Numbered from the stretch's first letter, positions 52,601-61,885 are shown. The stretch is DNA of 64,000 nucleotides from Bacteroidales bacterium M8 (GCA_001689495.1 LUJS01000039.1:45348-109347); one strand, 5' to 3'. The notes: generated from the sequence alone by a model not told the origin. Numbers and translations: made by a program.

Positions 52601-54213
52601 GATACCTGCTTGCCTATCGTCTGCACAACAGCCGCGACATAAACAACGACAAGGAAAAATCGAATATAGCCGGCCTGCTCAGGACAATCCGCGTCAATGT
52701 CCATACAGAGTGCCGATATGCCAACGACGGCATGGAGCTGTCGCTGGCACCCGGCGACATGATTTCGACCGGCAAGGAATTTCATGTCCTGTCCTGCATG
52801 AGCTCAGTCGAGGATGCGATGAAGCAACCCTCGTTCTGCGAGAACATCACCGAAGCCATCTGCATAATGCTGAAGGTGACCGGCAGCGAGATGGCCAACT
52901 GTTTCCGCCGGATACTGAAAGACTCGCTGGACGAGAACAACTATGTGGCACAGAAAGAGATCTCAAAAGAGGAGTGGGCCGACGTGGACAAGGCCCTCGG
53001 ACTCTCTGATTTCGAAAAACGGCTGTGGGTGGAGGTCTCCAAGAATATCCGCGTGGACATGGACAGGCTGCCGATGCTCAACGGCAGGGAAAAGAGCCGG
53101 TATCTGCGCGAGATTCTGCCGGATATTGTCGTGCCTGATTCCATGGGCGACGTGTCCGACCTGTCGGGACGGGAACTACATGGCTTGCTCGGGAGTCTCG
53201 GGCTCGTTGATGTATCGTTCCTCGCGCCTGACTGCTTGCTCGATTATTATGCAGGGCTGGCCAAGTCACTACATTCGGAGTATGAAAAATCGTTCGAGCG
53301 GCACGCCTATCTCGACACCGTGGAAAACGAATCATCCCCATATTCATTTTTTGACAGATGTCAGGACTTCAAATCTTCACAATGGTACATGCATGCCATC
53401 GAGCGCCTGTCCGCAAAGGTTGTCGATGAGAAGGAGATACATGCAATTCTTGCGACCGAGGCCAAAAAGAGATTCGGCATTGAACTTGACAAGGACGTGA
53501 CACGCAACGACGACTTTAAGGTCGACCTGCGTCAAGAGTATGAGGAAATACTCAGGGCCAACAATCTTGACAGAAGCAACATAGACCGGCGTATTCTCTC
53601 GCTGGCATTGTTCGAGGGACATGTCGAGCTGTTTGACCGGGAGATAAAGAAATATGTCACGGCTGTTCCGGACCCCGTGACACCCGCACGGGAGGGTGAT
53701 AGGACGTTGCTTGAGATAGTCTATGCCGAGGCCTCCAACAAACCGGTCCCTAAGGGGAACGGCAATGGAAATCATGGTGGTGGCGGTGGCCACACCGAAG
53801 GATTCACGCCCGAGTCGCATAAGATTCTGTCAGGACGAAAGGCCGAGGAAGCGGTGCTGAAATCCCTGCAGGATAAACCGGAGAAATACACCTGCGTCAA
53901 GGGCGTGTCGCGCAACCTCGATGCCGTAAACGGAAATGATAACCTGCATTACGACATCGAATACAAGCTCGTGGGGAGCGTGGACAACCGCTATCTCGAG
54001 GTGAAGTCAATGTCGGGGGACAAGATCATAATGACCGCGCCAGAGTATGATTTTGCCCGAAACAATGAATTCTATGACCTCGCCATAGTGCATGGCGGTA
54101 GGATCATGATGTTGCAGGCACCGTTCGTCAATACCGACGGGCACGCCGCGCTCAAGGCGAGCCCGGACAGCTATGCCCTGTATCTGAATGTCAGGCAGAA
54201 AAAGGATGAATGA
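49660..54213 (+). CDS. Sacsin/HSP90-type ATPase with C-terminal DUF3883 nuclease-like domain
   Basis: This is a 1517-residue single-gene unit. The N-terminal GHKL fold is clear: ELIQNAED (50-57), VVANGG (75-80) and GHKGLGFRSL (111-120), the ATP lid pattern of sacsin-like proteins. The middle 1200 residues have no recognised domain. A Gly/Asn-rich linker at about 1367-1382 leads to DUF3883 (about 1388-1500), whose HYDIEYK and YLEVKS blocks (about 1430-1447) look like a PD-(D/E)xK core. The layout is like plant NOV and bacterial candidate defence proteins. Base composition differs from rfb. No partner gene is seen. Confidence 0.75.
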   Translation: MPYFSPDDKFFRELLTEYKRTKSFDKSRIRQDLTKEEAVSSDYRGREVYELIQNAEDQKSEYVSITLDSRNSTLVVANGGRDCESFSEGGFSSIMMSDMSPKFLSKRQYIGHKGLGFRSLLNWSDEICIESSGVRCSFSREIAREYWKEISEALDSPELVRKHEEFARNFSHGCPVAMLSIPRVERAEPSDDSARIIIKYRKESHQSIIDQLDSLSGKVLLFLKNIKRIDLTIDSDRHTISIGEESRVSEHIFHATTKDRQHPEGQKWCIHRTGGDLGKDKKYEIAIAYDAATEESGRYVYSFFPTRVPLDKPFVLHATFDLNSSRNGINESDDNDLMQGYISDAVVAFSEYLASLDEGCLKGWTYYRLLSFPSDFLPITSRRLIDRRDGARVFPTVGRGYLELENTLRYSESLASFLASHGDDRLAGLSSHLAKGYAEEDIESKDYDDELGEIINGYSAQLNNDPVRAELIYAVADVEKCSPMRLLVDESGKIIERNAYINVGEGIKYLPDELKVRYVREDLIANLIGLYKIPGDRKSSRRQLLHRLTRNKCVDVSELDITALRSRILTYTGKMNVDGFKQLMFALFVRTEYTQNDDDRINLLFVEEKFNVLSADGKHLFPSELLLCDGRSTVPAKWRLLGNIDNWVQWFEKFKIDLKIDDERIVVDADMVRDFFFAKIGVSESIPMSYRLMDGGADAYISKYSAAHNSENAPVAFRNFYSHNRFKAVKPDYLDYLVAERGMSLSDVIRMILNDKAVCAQLYKRTLHYQHYSLRSEIVAVSYPLYLLRQHKVFSCLRHYVVSEHMYLLHDDGIESQLNTLSDDPNIAHFLVLLGARVRMSELSLSELYDVLMSLPKRNLKKGIQKIYKIVREAINRKRDSEEFRKHAEAFASDGRVYARCHDQLGIYDVKDTYYWDNDQLPRRILDSKPKLEIGNRVGEESVKAIFGVRLAKEIVLTITDKTPNSVLTEELQRHIGERVRYLLAYRLHNSRDINNDKEKSNIAGLLRTIRVNVHTECRYANDGMELSLAPGDMISTGKEFHVLSCMSSVEDAMKQPSFCENITEAICIMLKVTGSEMANCFRRILKDSLDENNYVAQKEISKEEWADVDKALGLSDFEKRLWVEVSKNIRVDMDRLPMLNGREKSRYLREILPDIVVPDSMGDVSDLSGRELHGLLGSLGLVDVSFLAPDCLLDYYAGLAKSLHSEYEKSFERHAYLDTVENESSPYSFFDRCQDFKSSQWYMHAIERLSAKVVDEKEIHAILATEAKKRFGIELDKDVTRNDDFKVDLRQEYEEILRANNLDRSNIDRRILSLALFEGHVELFDREIKKYVTAVPDPVTPAREGDRTLLEIVYAEASNKPVPKGNGNGNHGGGGGHTEGFTPESHKILSGRKAEEAVLKSLQDKPEKYTCVKGVSRNLDAVNGNDNLHYDIEYKLVGSVDNRYLEVKSMSGDKIIMTAPEYDFARNNEFYDLAIVHGGRIMMLQAPFVNTDGHAALKASPDSYALYLNVRQKKDE

Positions 54214-54220
54214 TAAGGAT

Positions 54221-54245
54221 AGCCGCCTCGGGTGACGAGGCGGCT
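54221..54245. terminator. Bidirectional hairpin between the DUF3883 gene and hmuV
   Basis: AGCCGCCTCG and CGAGGCGGCT form a perfect 10-bp stem with a 5-nt loop, 8 bases after one stop and 12 bases from the other, between two converging genes. No long T-run follows on either strand. Confidence 0.65.
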
Positions 54246-54256
54246 GCCGTTGTCCA

Positions 54257-54589
54257 TTATTCGGGAACGTAGATTATGTCTCCGTTTTCGAGCTGATAGG
54301 CCGTGCCTACTCGCTTGCCCTTGCCCGACGACGGGTCAGAGTCTTCGGACGGGGTGTAGCGGTTTATCTTCTCGCCCTCCTTGGTGATGATCTCCATGTT
54401 CTCCTTGCCGGGATTCTTGACCATCGTGAAGTCTTCCTGCGAGAACATTTCGGTCATGTTGTAGCGGCTCACGAGGGCTACCATCAGCGCGACGGCAAAG
54501 ACCATCGCGACATCAAACAGGTTGCTGACGACGCTCATGGGGTCTGAATCCTCATGGCGGCGTATCAGGGTTCGGCGGCGACGTCTCAT
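54257..54589 (-). CDS. hmuV: HmuV-like DUF2149 membrane protein
   Basis: This 110-residue protein has a very basic start (MRRRRRTLIRR) and one membrane helix at about 24-42 (NLFDVAMVFAVALMVALVS). A small, probably periplasmic, domain follows and ends DIIYVPE. It belongs to DUF2149, whose position next to a MotA/TolQ-like protein suggests an ExbD-like role in energy transduction. It is the last gene of the heme operon and overlaps hmuU by 4 bases. The naming follows the hmu gene order; function is inferred. Confidence 0.75.
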   Translation of the reverse strand: MRRRRRTLIRRHEDSDPMSVVSNLFDVAMVFAVALMVALVSRYNMTEMFSQEDFTMVKNPGKENMEIITKEGEKINRYTPSEDSDPSSGKGKRVGTAYQLENGDIIYVPE

Positions 54590-55191
54590 GGCTGTGTGTT
54601 GCGTGATGTCCTGATGACTTCGGCGAGATATTCGAGCATCGTTATCTCGCGCATGGCCCAGCGCTCGCGAGCCTGCTGGGTGAGGAAACCTATGGCGCTG
54701 ACCACCAGACCAACCACCGTCGTGGCAAACGCCACCTGCATGTTATAGGCCATCGAGGCGATGTCGCCCGTGGCGAGTCCGACCAGCGCGGGGCCCATGG
54801 GAATGAGCGTGCCCATCAGGCCGAGAATAGGGCCCATCTTGGTGAGGATGCGCGAGGTCGATATGGTCTTGTCAGACTCTATCTCGAACTCGGAGAGGAG
54901 CATGTCTATCTTGGCATCGTTGTCGCGGCTGTCGATGATCCTGCGCACATAGAGCATGGCGAGAGAGTCGGCCTTGTCGGGAACAGTGCCCTCGAACTCG
55001 CCGAGAGTAGTGGGGGTGAGGGCGCTGATGCGGCGGTAGAGCCCCTCGGTGGTCTTGCGATACTGCATGTACTGGCCGAAAAAAGCACCGACAAGGATTA
55101 TGGCCCTGATGAAGAAGAATATCAGCAACACGATGACCGGGACAAGGAGTCCGGTCGAAATCCAGTAGAGGATGTTGGATATGAGGTTCAT
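54586..55191 (-). CDS. hmuU: HmuU-like MotA/TolQ/ExbB proton-channel protein
   Basis: This 201-residue protein has three membrane helices: about 8-32, 115-140 and 150-172. The conserved block is RILTKMGPILGLMGTLIPMG (about 112-131), then the later helix AFATTVVGLVVSAIGFL, as in ExbB and TolQ. With the DUF2149 protein it may form a proton-driven motor that energises the outer-membrane receptor or HmuS. It overlaps both neighbours by 4 bases. Confidence 0.85.
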   Translation of the reverse strand: MNLISNILYWISTGLLVPVIVLLIFFFIRAIILVGAFFGQYMQYRKTTEGLYRRISALTPTTLGEFEGTVPDKADSLAMLYVRRIIDSRDNDAKIDMLLSEFEIESDKTISTSRILTKMGPILGLMGTLIPMGPALVGLATGDIASMAYNMQVAFATTVVGLVVSAIGFLTQQARERWAMREITMLEYLAEVIRTSRNTQP

Positions 55192-55874
55192 TTGAGTTTT
55201 GATTGTTTGTATCTATTGATGATTATTCCGGCCACGAAACCGATAAGCAGTATTCCGGCCACACCGGCGAGCGCGCCCCACTCGACGGAATTGTTGCCCG
55301 TGGTGGCGGTGCGGCCATTGACGGTGGCCACGATGCCGAGCGCGGCGGTGAGCAGGCTGACGAGAAACAGCAATTCGAGCCTGATGTCACTTTCGGGCAA
55401 TAAGAGCTCGAGCAGACATGCAAGCGCCGGCAGAATGACCAGCACCCCCGCGGCCATGCCATAGCCGATGACGCCGAAATCAGTGCCGGGCATGGCGAAA
55501 ACCGTCTCGACCAGCAGGGCGAACAGCACCGGGAAAATCAGCAGCCCCGGAAACCAGAGGGTAAGACGCAAGGCGGCAGACTCCTTGCGGCCCTGTTCGG
55601 CGCCGGTCATCCTGCGAGCCATGAGTATGCAGAAGCATATCAGCAACGCCACGTCGATCGTGAGCCAGACCGAGAGGTCGAGCATCAGCTCGGGCCTCGA
55701 CAGCCGGTCGGCTATCATGGTGCGTGACTGGCCCGCCGCGAGGTCCGAGGCCAGCGCAGGGACCGCTGCCGCCGCAAGACACAGGGCCACCCGGCCCAAA
55801 GGCTTGTGGTAGGTCAGCTTGATGGTGAAGCTGACAATGACCAGCAGTATTATTATCATTATTACCGTTTCCAT
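55188..55874 (-). CDS. hmuT: HmuT-like multi-pass membrane protein
   Basis: This 228-residue protein has about seven hydrophobic helices (for example IIILLVIVSFTIKL, LTIDVALLICFCILMA, LWFPGLLIFPVLFALLV, AGILLIGFVAGIIINRY). No catalytic motif is recognised. It lies 6 bases after hmuS and overlaps hmuU, so it belongs to the heme operon in the place of hmuT. The name rests on synteny with the hmuYRSTUV loci of other Bacteroidales, not on a known activity. Confidence 0.7.
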   Translation of the reverse strand: METVIMIIILLVIVSFTIKLTYHKPLGRVALCLAAAAVPALASDLAAGQSRTMIADRLSRPELMLDLSVWLTIDVALLICFCILMARRMTGAEQGRKESAALRLTLWFPGLLIFPVLFALLVETVFAMPGTDFGVIGYGMAAGVLVILPALACLLELLLPESDIRLELLFLVSLLTAALGIVATVNGRTATTGNNSVEWGALAGVAGILLIGFVAGIIINRYKQSKLK

Positions 55875-55880
55875 TCTTTC

Positions 55881-58800
55881 CTATAGTTCAGACTGTCTGC
55901 GCCGCCTGCTTATGATGAGCGCGATGATGCCGATTGCCACGATAACTGCAGCCGCGACATAGAGGCCCCTGATATTGCTGACCGAGGTCTCGGTGGCGTT
56001 GAGTTCCTCACGACGCATCACCACGCCGTCGTCCGAAGAGGCGATGTTCTCGGCCCTGACGGAAGCTATATTGTCGCGATATTGTGCGGCGTCAGACGCG
56101 CCGGAGCGAGAGGCTATGTAGTCGCGCAGCGCGGCATTGTCGCATACGAATCCCGAACAGGACGCACCATATTTGTTCACGGTTTCGGTGTGCACTCTGG
56201 CCAGCTCGGCAATCTGCGCCCCGGAGGCGTTCCACAACCCCTTGCGGGCCGTCTCGAGCATCACTGCCGTCATCTCCTGAAGGGCGGCGGGATTGACATC
56301 GCAGAAATGCTCCTTTATCCCGAGGCCGTGTCGGTCGGCGACGATGGCGTCATAGATACCGTCCCACAGCTCGTTGTCGATGACATCGGGCTTCATGACA
56401 TTCCACCCGTATGTATTGCGGACTACGTCTGCCATGGCCGCGGCATCGCCCGCGCCACCGCGCATTTTTTCGCGCAGATAGGCCGGGTTGAGAATCGTGG
56501 TGCGGCTCTCGACGCCGATGGCCTCCTTGACCTCCTGCATTCGGGCGTTGTTGCGGTTGCGGTAGTCGCTCAGATATGCCTCGGGTTCCTTGCCGGTCAC
56601 GCTGCGCACGGCCAGATTCATTCCGCCCATGAACTCATAGACGTGGTCGAGGCTTAGCGCGCCCCATGTGTTGCTCTGGCGCGGCTGCACCACGACATCG
56701 GTGCGTGTCAGCGCGGCCTCGAAGGCATGGGTCGCCATCTTCTCCCATTCTTGCTCGCTTCCATAGAGCGCGCCCATGTTGTTGATGTAGACCGAGGCTA
56801 TCTCACCCACGTCGGTCCAGCGGTCGCCGGCCTCGACCATGCCCTGTATGCCGCTGCCGTAATTGCCGTTGACGCCGCCGAAAACACGGGCCGAGGACAG
56901 CTCGCGGGCCTCGCGTGGCGTGACGCCTTTTTCGACAAGACAGCGCTCGGACTCCACAACACCCTCGGCGACATAGTTGGGAAAATCCCCGTCGTCGGCT
57001 GTGGCGGCCATGCGCACGGCGCGACTGATGAGGAACAGGCGCGAGGCGGCGATGTCCCTGAGCTGTCCCGAGGTCTGCACCACCACGTCGATGCGCGGAC
57101 GCCCGAGAGTGGACGAGGGAATGAGGCGGAGGTCGGTGACACGTCCGAAGGGGTCGCGCACCGGCTCGACTCCGAGCATGTACAGCACCTGCGCTATCGT
57201 CGCCCCCTCGGTCTCGATGAACTCACCGCTCCACAGCGTATAGCTGACCTTGCGCGGCAGCGAATCGCCGTGAGTCTTGCGGTACATCTCGAGGGTGCTT
57301 TCGGCCAAAACCTTGCCCTTCTCCCACGCAACTGCCGACGGGGTCTCCTCGGCGTTTATAGCAAACATGTTGCGCCCCGTGGGGAGGATGTCGGGATTGA
57401 GCACCGGATCGCCGCCTGACGAGGGCGCGATGAATCCGCCCGCAAGGGCATTGACGACAGACGACAGCTCGGCCTCGGGGCTCGCGGCAAGCGATGCGCG
57501 ATATGTCCCGATTTTGGTGAGGGCGCGCTCGACCTCGCCGACAGAGATGGCAAAGTCCATCTGCTCTGCCGTAAGGGCGTTGTCCGGGGCGTGATGATGC
57601 TGAGTGTCTGAGGGTGTCGGTTTCATATCCTTATGTCTTAACGCCGCCTTCATGTTCTTTATTGCCTTGTCTGACGAGCGGCGAATATCGCGGGCGCTGT
57701 CGAGTTCGGCTTGGGTGATTCCGGCCACGCGGCAGATGGCGGCATCGTCTATCTCGGCCCCCGAGCGGACAAGACGGATGGCATCGTCACGGTGTCCGCG
57801 CAGGTCTCCGCCCCTGAGTTTTTGCACGCCATAGGCTATCGGGTCGACGGTCATGGCCTCGACGGTCGAGCGGATGTGGTCTGCCGAATACGGGGTGCCG
57901 AGCACATAGAGCGCGGCGGTGATTTTCTCGTTGGCAAGCTCCTCGGCAAAGTTTTCGACGCGCAGTATGTCGTCGGGAGTGAATGTCCGGGTGCTGTCCA
58001 AGCGCAGCTCGCGGTGTATGCCGAGGTCAAGCGTGTATCTGCGGACCAGCGAGGCCGCTCGGAGCGAATCGCCGCGAGTCAAGCATCTGTTGTAGTCGGC
58101 GATGGCATCGGTGAGATTCCTGTAAATGCCACGCACGTCGCTCTCTATGAATGGCGGAGTGAGATAGTTGATTATGCCGGCATAGGCGCGGCGTTTGGCC
58201 GTCATGGCCTCGCCGACATTGGATGTAGAATAGATGTAGAAGTGCGGGACCGTACCGATGAGGCGGTCGGGCCAGTCGGTCGAGCCGAGGGCAACCTGCT
58301 TGCGTGGCGTGAACTCGAGCGACCCGTGGGCACCGAAGTGTATCAGGGCGTCGGCTCCGAATCCGTGGCGGGCCCAGAGATAGGCGGCGACATAGTTGTG
58401 GGGAGGGGCGGCGTCGGTGCCGTGGACTATCCTGAAATCGTCGTCGCCGAGTCCGGCGGCGGTCTGCGGAATCAGCACTATGTTGCCGAACCGAAGGCGG
58501 GCCAGAGCGAGGTTGCCGTCATCGTCCCTGAGGCCGTGGCCCGGAAAGTCGCCGTCGACGGCGTCGATGTCCATGCACATGGTCGGCGGCAGAGATTCGG
58601 CACACCATCCGTCATAGTCGGAGCGCGAGATTATCTCGGGCGAATTGTCGCGGACAAAGTCGTTCATGGCGCCGAGGGCATAGCCGTTGAACACCCTGCC
58701 GTTGGTGTCGATCATTCTCTCGAGCTCTCGGGCATCGGCTGGCAGACCGGTGACGGCATAGCCCTCGGAACGCAGACGGACGAGGAGGTTGAACAGCGAC

Positions 58801-59948
58801 GGCGCGACCTCCATACCCTCGGCCACAAGCGCGTTCTGTCCGGGGCCCTTGAAATAGAATATGGCTATCTTTTTGTCGCGGTTGGCCTTGCGGCGCAGCG
58901 ACAGATAGTTGGATACGGTGCGGACAAAGCTGTCGAGACGGTCGGGTATGGCCGCGACGATCGGAAGACCGTCCGCACCCTCGTAGTGGGCAAAGAGAGA
59001 ATAGGGTAGGATGGCCCCGTCGATCTCGGGGGTGACGATGCTCTGGGACAGGAATCCGCCGCTCATGCCCATCTTGTCGTCGGCCCATTCATCGTGAGGA
59101 CGGTTGACGTTGAGGGGCGAGAACAGTGGGATATTGTTCTGCTTGAGATAGTCGACGACCATGTCGCCCATGCGTCCGTGGACCATGTTGATGACAGCGG
59201 ATGCGGCCACCGAGTCGGCGTGGCCTCCCGAGATGAAACTCTGCATCACGCTGACGGGATAGACGATGATGCCCGAGCGTTGGAGTGCGGCGACGAGGCT
59301 GTCGGCCACGCCCATCTGTCCGGTCAAGATGACGCGCGGGGCATCGGGATCGAGGAGCCCTTGTGAGTTCAGGAACCGGTCATATTCGGCAACCGAACCG
59401 AAGGTGTGGTCTTGGTCTGCTCCCGGATAATAGAGCAGCGACGACGAGGGGAGCCGAGGGTCGCCGGGCAGGGGTGAGAAGAGCCTCTTGCCGTCGATGA
59501 AACGGCGGACGTAGAGCAGAAAGTTGCGGTAGTTGTTGCGCCCTCCGGCGAGGTATTGACCGAGGTATTTGTAGTCTGTCGAGTCGACGGACACGATGTC
59601 GTTCTGCGGATTCGTGGCGGCAGTGGTCATTACCGGGGTCCCCTCCTCGGCCGCCTTTATCAGCAGTTGGCGCTGATCGTCGGTGATGCGCATGCCCATG
59701 CCGTTGACAAGGATGATGTCATAGTCCGCGGCCTTGTCAAAATCGTCGGGCGACAGTTCGCTGATGAGTATGTGGGGGTTGTTGTCGTTGGCCTTGGCGA
59801 TCTGTCCGAGTGTTATGGCCTGATAGTTGACAAATGCTATGCGGGTGGGGGAGGCGAGGATGTGCCAAATGATTGCGGCTGTCAGGACAAGCAGTACAAC
59901 CGCGGCAGCGGGCAGGAGGGTCTTTGGTCTGAAGTGTCGGGTGATCAT
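55881..59948 (-). CDS. hmuS: HmuS, CobN-like membrane-anchored chelatase homologue
   Basis: This 1355-residue protein has the CobN/BchH (H subunit of metal chelatase) fold. It also has a membrane helix at each end: about 12-31 (LLPAAAVVLLVLTAAIIWHI) and a C-terminal one just before RRRRQSEL. Blocks such as RHGFGADALIHFGAHGSLEF and PTMCMDIDAVDGDF are typical of the family. In heme operons this protein is thought to remove iron from heme, not to insert cobalt. No CobS/CobT partners are present. It overlaps the receptor gene by 4 bases. Confidence 0.88.
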   Translation of the reverse strand: MITRHFRPKTLLPAAAVVLLVLTAAIIWHILASPTRIAFVNYQAITLGQIAKANDNNPHILISELSPDDFDKAADYDIILVNGMGMRITDDQRQLLIKAAEEGTPVMTTAATNPQNDIVSVDSTDYKYLGQYLAGGRNNYRNFLLYVRRFIDGKRLFSPLPGDPRLPSSSLLYYPGADQDHTFGSVAEYDRFLNSQGLLDPDAPRVILTGQMGVADSLVAALQRSGIIVYPVSVMQSFISGGHADSVAASAVINMVHGRMGDMVVDYLKQNNIPLFSPLNVNRPHDEWADDKMGMSGGFLSQSIVTPEIDGAILPYSLFAHYEGADGLPIVAAIPDRLDSFVRTVSNYLSLRRKANRDKKIAIFYFKGPGQNALVAEGMEVAPSLFNLLVRLRSEGYAVTGLPADARELERMIDTNGRVFNGYALGAMNDFVRDNSPEIISRSDYDGWCAESLPPTMCMDIDAVDGDFPGHGLRDDDGNLALARLRFGNIVLIPQTAAGLGDDDFRIVHGTDAAPPHNYVAAYLWARHGFGADALIHFGAHGSLEFTPRKQVALGSTDWPDRLIGTVPHFYIYSTSNVGEAMTAKRRAYAGIINYLTPPFIESDVRGIYRNLTDAIADYNRCLTRGDSLRAASLVRRYTLDLGIHRELRLDSTRTFTPDDILRVENFAEELANEKITAALYVLGTPYSADHIRSTVEAMTVDPIAYGVQKLRGGDLRGHRDDAIRLVRSGAEIDDAAICRVAGITQAELDSARDIRRSSDKAIKNMKAALRHKDMKPTPSDTQHHHAPDNALTAEQMDFAISVGEVERALTKIGTYRASLAASPEAELSSVVNALAGGFIAPSSGGDPVLNPDILPTGRNMFAINAEETPSAVAWEKGKVLAESTLEMYRKTHGDSLPRKVSYTLWSGEFIETEGATIAQVLYMLGVEPVRDPFGRVTDLRLIPSSTLGRPRIDVVVQTSGQLRDIAASRLFLISRAVRMAATADDGDFPNYVAEGVVESERCLVEKGVTPREARELSSARVFGGVNGNYGSGIQGMVEAGDRWTDVGEIASVYINNMGALYGSEQEWEKMATHAFEAALTRTDVVVQPRQSNTWGALSLDHVYEFMGGMNLAVRSVTGKEPEAYLSDYRNRNNARMQEVKEAIGVESRTTILNPAYLREKMRGGAGDAAAMADVVRNTYGWNVMKPDVIDNELWDGIYDAIVADRHGLGIKEHFCDVNPAALQEMTAVMLETARKGLWNASGAQIAELARVHTETVNKYGASCSGFVCDNAALRDYIASRSGASDAAQYRDNIASVRAENIASSDDGVVMRREELNATETSVSNIRGLYVAAAVIVAIGIIALIISRRRRQSEL

Positions 59949-61879
59949 TTGAAAAATCGGTCGATGTCTATGTTTATGCCGGCAGACACGGTGGTGTCTG
60001 TCGTTGCGGGTGAGTTGTTGTAATAATAGCGGGGAACGTAGTTGAAGAGATTGTCTATGGCCAGCGTGACGTCAAGGCCCTTGAGGAATGTGTGGATCAT
60101 GTTGAGCCGCCACATCATGTAGGCGGGATAGCGTACGCGGACGGTTTCGGAGTAGTCGGTGAGCGAGGTGTATTCGTCGACGGTTACCGCTGATAGTATC
60201 CGGCCATTGAGCGCGACGTTGAGGCCATAATTCCTGCGGTTGAACGAGTAGTCGAGCCTGACTGTCGCCGTGTGCGGCCGTGTGGTGGAGGTGTATGACT
60301 CGCCATGACGCACATGTTCGTGGGTAAGGATATATGATACTCTCGCACCGACTCCGCAGGGGTGTCGCCACGACATGTTGGCCTCGAGTCCGGCAATGTC
60401 CACGCGGCCTATGTTTGTATAGACCTGCCGGTCGAGGGGCTTGCTCCACGCCGTGGCGATGCGGTTGTCGACAATGTTGCAGAATCCGCCCACGGTGAGG
60501 TTGAAGAGGCGGCGGCTGTATTCGGCTGACAGCTGGAAGTTGTGGCTCGTCTCGGCGCGCAGGTCGGGATTGCCATGGATATTGAATATTCCGGCCATGT
60601 CGAAGTCCATGTACATCTCCTTGAGTGTCGGGGCGCGGAAGCCGCCCGAGTATGATCCGCGCAGATTGACGTGGTCGAGGCGGTACATGGCGCTGAGGCG
60701 CGAGGAGAAACGCCCTTTGCCGGATTCGGAGAAATAGTCGTACCGTCCGCCTGCGACCAGCTCGAGCCTGTCGCCGAGGCTTATGTCCATCTGGATGAGG
60801 CCGTCGGCGGTGGTCTGCGATCTGTGGCCTCCTGCGGCGAACTGATGGCTGCGCAGGTAGTCGCGCATCAGGTCGCCTCCGGCAGTGAGTATGAGCCCTC
60901 GGGCAAATGTGTGGCTGTAGATGGCGCGCAGGCTGTTCTGGACGTTGCTGTATTTGCGCACTTCGCTGCCGGTTGTGGTGAGGAAGTCGCTCTTGTCGTA
61001 TTGGTCGAAGCTGTATGCCACCTCGAGGTTGTCGGCGTCGGTGATGTCGTATATGCCACGGAGCCCGGCAGAGAAGTCGCGATAGCGGTCGCGGGTCGTG
61101 GGTTGTGAGTCGCGCTGGCGGAAATAGTAGCCGGTCCGGCCTACGAGTCTGAGGCGGTCTGTGGCCCTGACGGTCAGTCGCTCGCGGATATTGTAGTTGT
61201 ATCCTCCGTAAAAGCGGGTGTAGTCGCCGGGATTTTTCAGGTCGTATGACCCGACACGATTGTATTGGCCGGTGGTGGAGCTCGATATTCTTCCGGCATT
61301 GAGGCTGACCGTGGCTCCGTAACGCCGTGACGAGTGTGCGCCGAGGCGGGCGTTGACATTGACGCGCCACGTCTCTGTGTCGTCCCGGCTGATGATGTTG
61401 ACGACCCCGCCGACGGCGTTTGAGCCATATAGCGATGACGCGCCTCCCTTGACGATCTCGATGCGGTCGGCATTGTTCATGTCGAGGCGCGAGTAGTCGA
61501 CGTTGTCGAGAGCCTCGCCCGCCAGTCGCTCGCCGTCGACCAGAAACAGCACCGAGTTGCCGCCGAATCCCTGCATGTCGAGGCTGACCTGCTGATTCAT
61601 GGAATAGCTGAACTCGATGCCCGGGAGCTCGGTCTGAAGCAGGTCGCTGATGTCGGTCGCATCGGATAGGCGTATCTCCTTGTCCGAGATCACGCGGGTC
61701 AGGACTGGTGTGTTCTTGAGCAGCCGCGGGGTGCGGGTGCCCGTGACGATGACGGTGTTGAGATGGCGTTGCCAATCCCGTTCGATCGAGTCAAGCCGGG
61801 CGTCGGCCGACGGACCTGATGCCTCGGAACCGAGACAGGAAATGACCGACAGAATCAGTAGGATGGTATCTCTCGGCAT
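59945..61879 (-). CDS. hmuR: TonB-dependent heme receptor
   Basis: This 644-residue outer-membrane protein has a signal peptide (LLILSVISCLGSEAS), a plug domain with the TonB-box-like TVIVTGTR, the blocks VSLDMQGFGGNSVLFLVDGE and GSNAVGGVVNIISR, and a 22-strand barrel. The heme-receptor FRAP box (GGFRAPTLKEMY) and NPDL box (FNIHGNPDLRAE) lie near residue 425-445, with a His just before NPDL that could bind heme. It takes heme from HmuY and brings it into the periplasm. It overlaps hmuS by 4 bases. Confidence 0.93.
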   Translation of the reverse strand: MPRDTILLILSVISCLGSEASGPSADARLDSIERDWQRHLNTVIVTGTRTPRLLKNTPVLTRVISDKEIRLSDATDISDLLQTELPGIEFSYSMNQQVSLDMQGFGGNSVLFLVDGERLAGEALDNVDYSRLDMNNADRIEIVKGGASSLYGSNAVGGVVNIISRDDTETWRVNVNARLGAHSSRRYGATVSLNAGRISSSTTGQYNRVGSYDLKNPGDYTRFYGGYNYNIRERLTVRATDRLRLVGRTGYYFRQRDSQPTTRDRYRDFSAGLRGIYDITDADNLEVAYSFDQYDKSDFLTTTGSEVRKYSNVQNSLRAIYSHTFARGLILTAGGDLMRDYLRSHQFAAGGHRSQTTADGLIQMDISLGDRLELVAGGRYDYFSESGKGRFSSRLSAMYRLDHVNLRGSYSGGFRAPTLKEMYMDFDMAGIFNIHGNPDLRAETSHNFQLSAEYSRRLFNLTVGGFCNIVDNRIATAWSKPLDRQVYTNIGRVDIAGLEANMSWRHPCGVGARVSYILTHEHVRHGESYTSTTRPHTATVRLDYSFNRRNYGLNVALNGRILSAVTVDEYTSLTDYSETVRVRYPAYMMWRLNMIHTFLKGLDVTLAIDNLFNYVPRYYYNNSPATTDTTVSAGINIDIDRFFK

Positions 61880-61885
61880 GGCGTG

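Noticed and set aside
59556..60023. Plus-strand frame over the start of hmuS as an antisense gene
   Set aside because: It has no promoter box and spans the hmuR/hmuS overlap; it looks like a codon-bias shadow.
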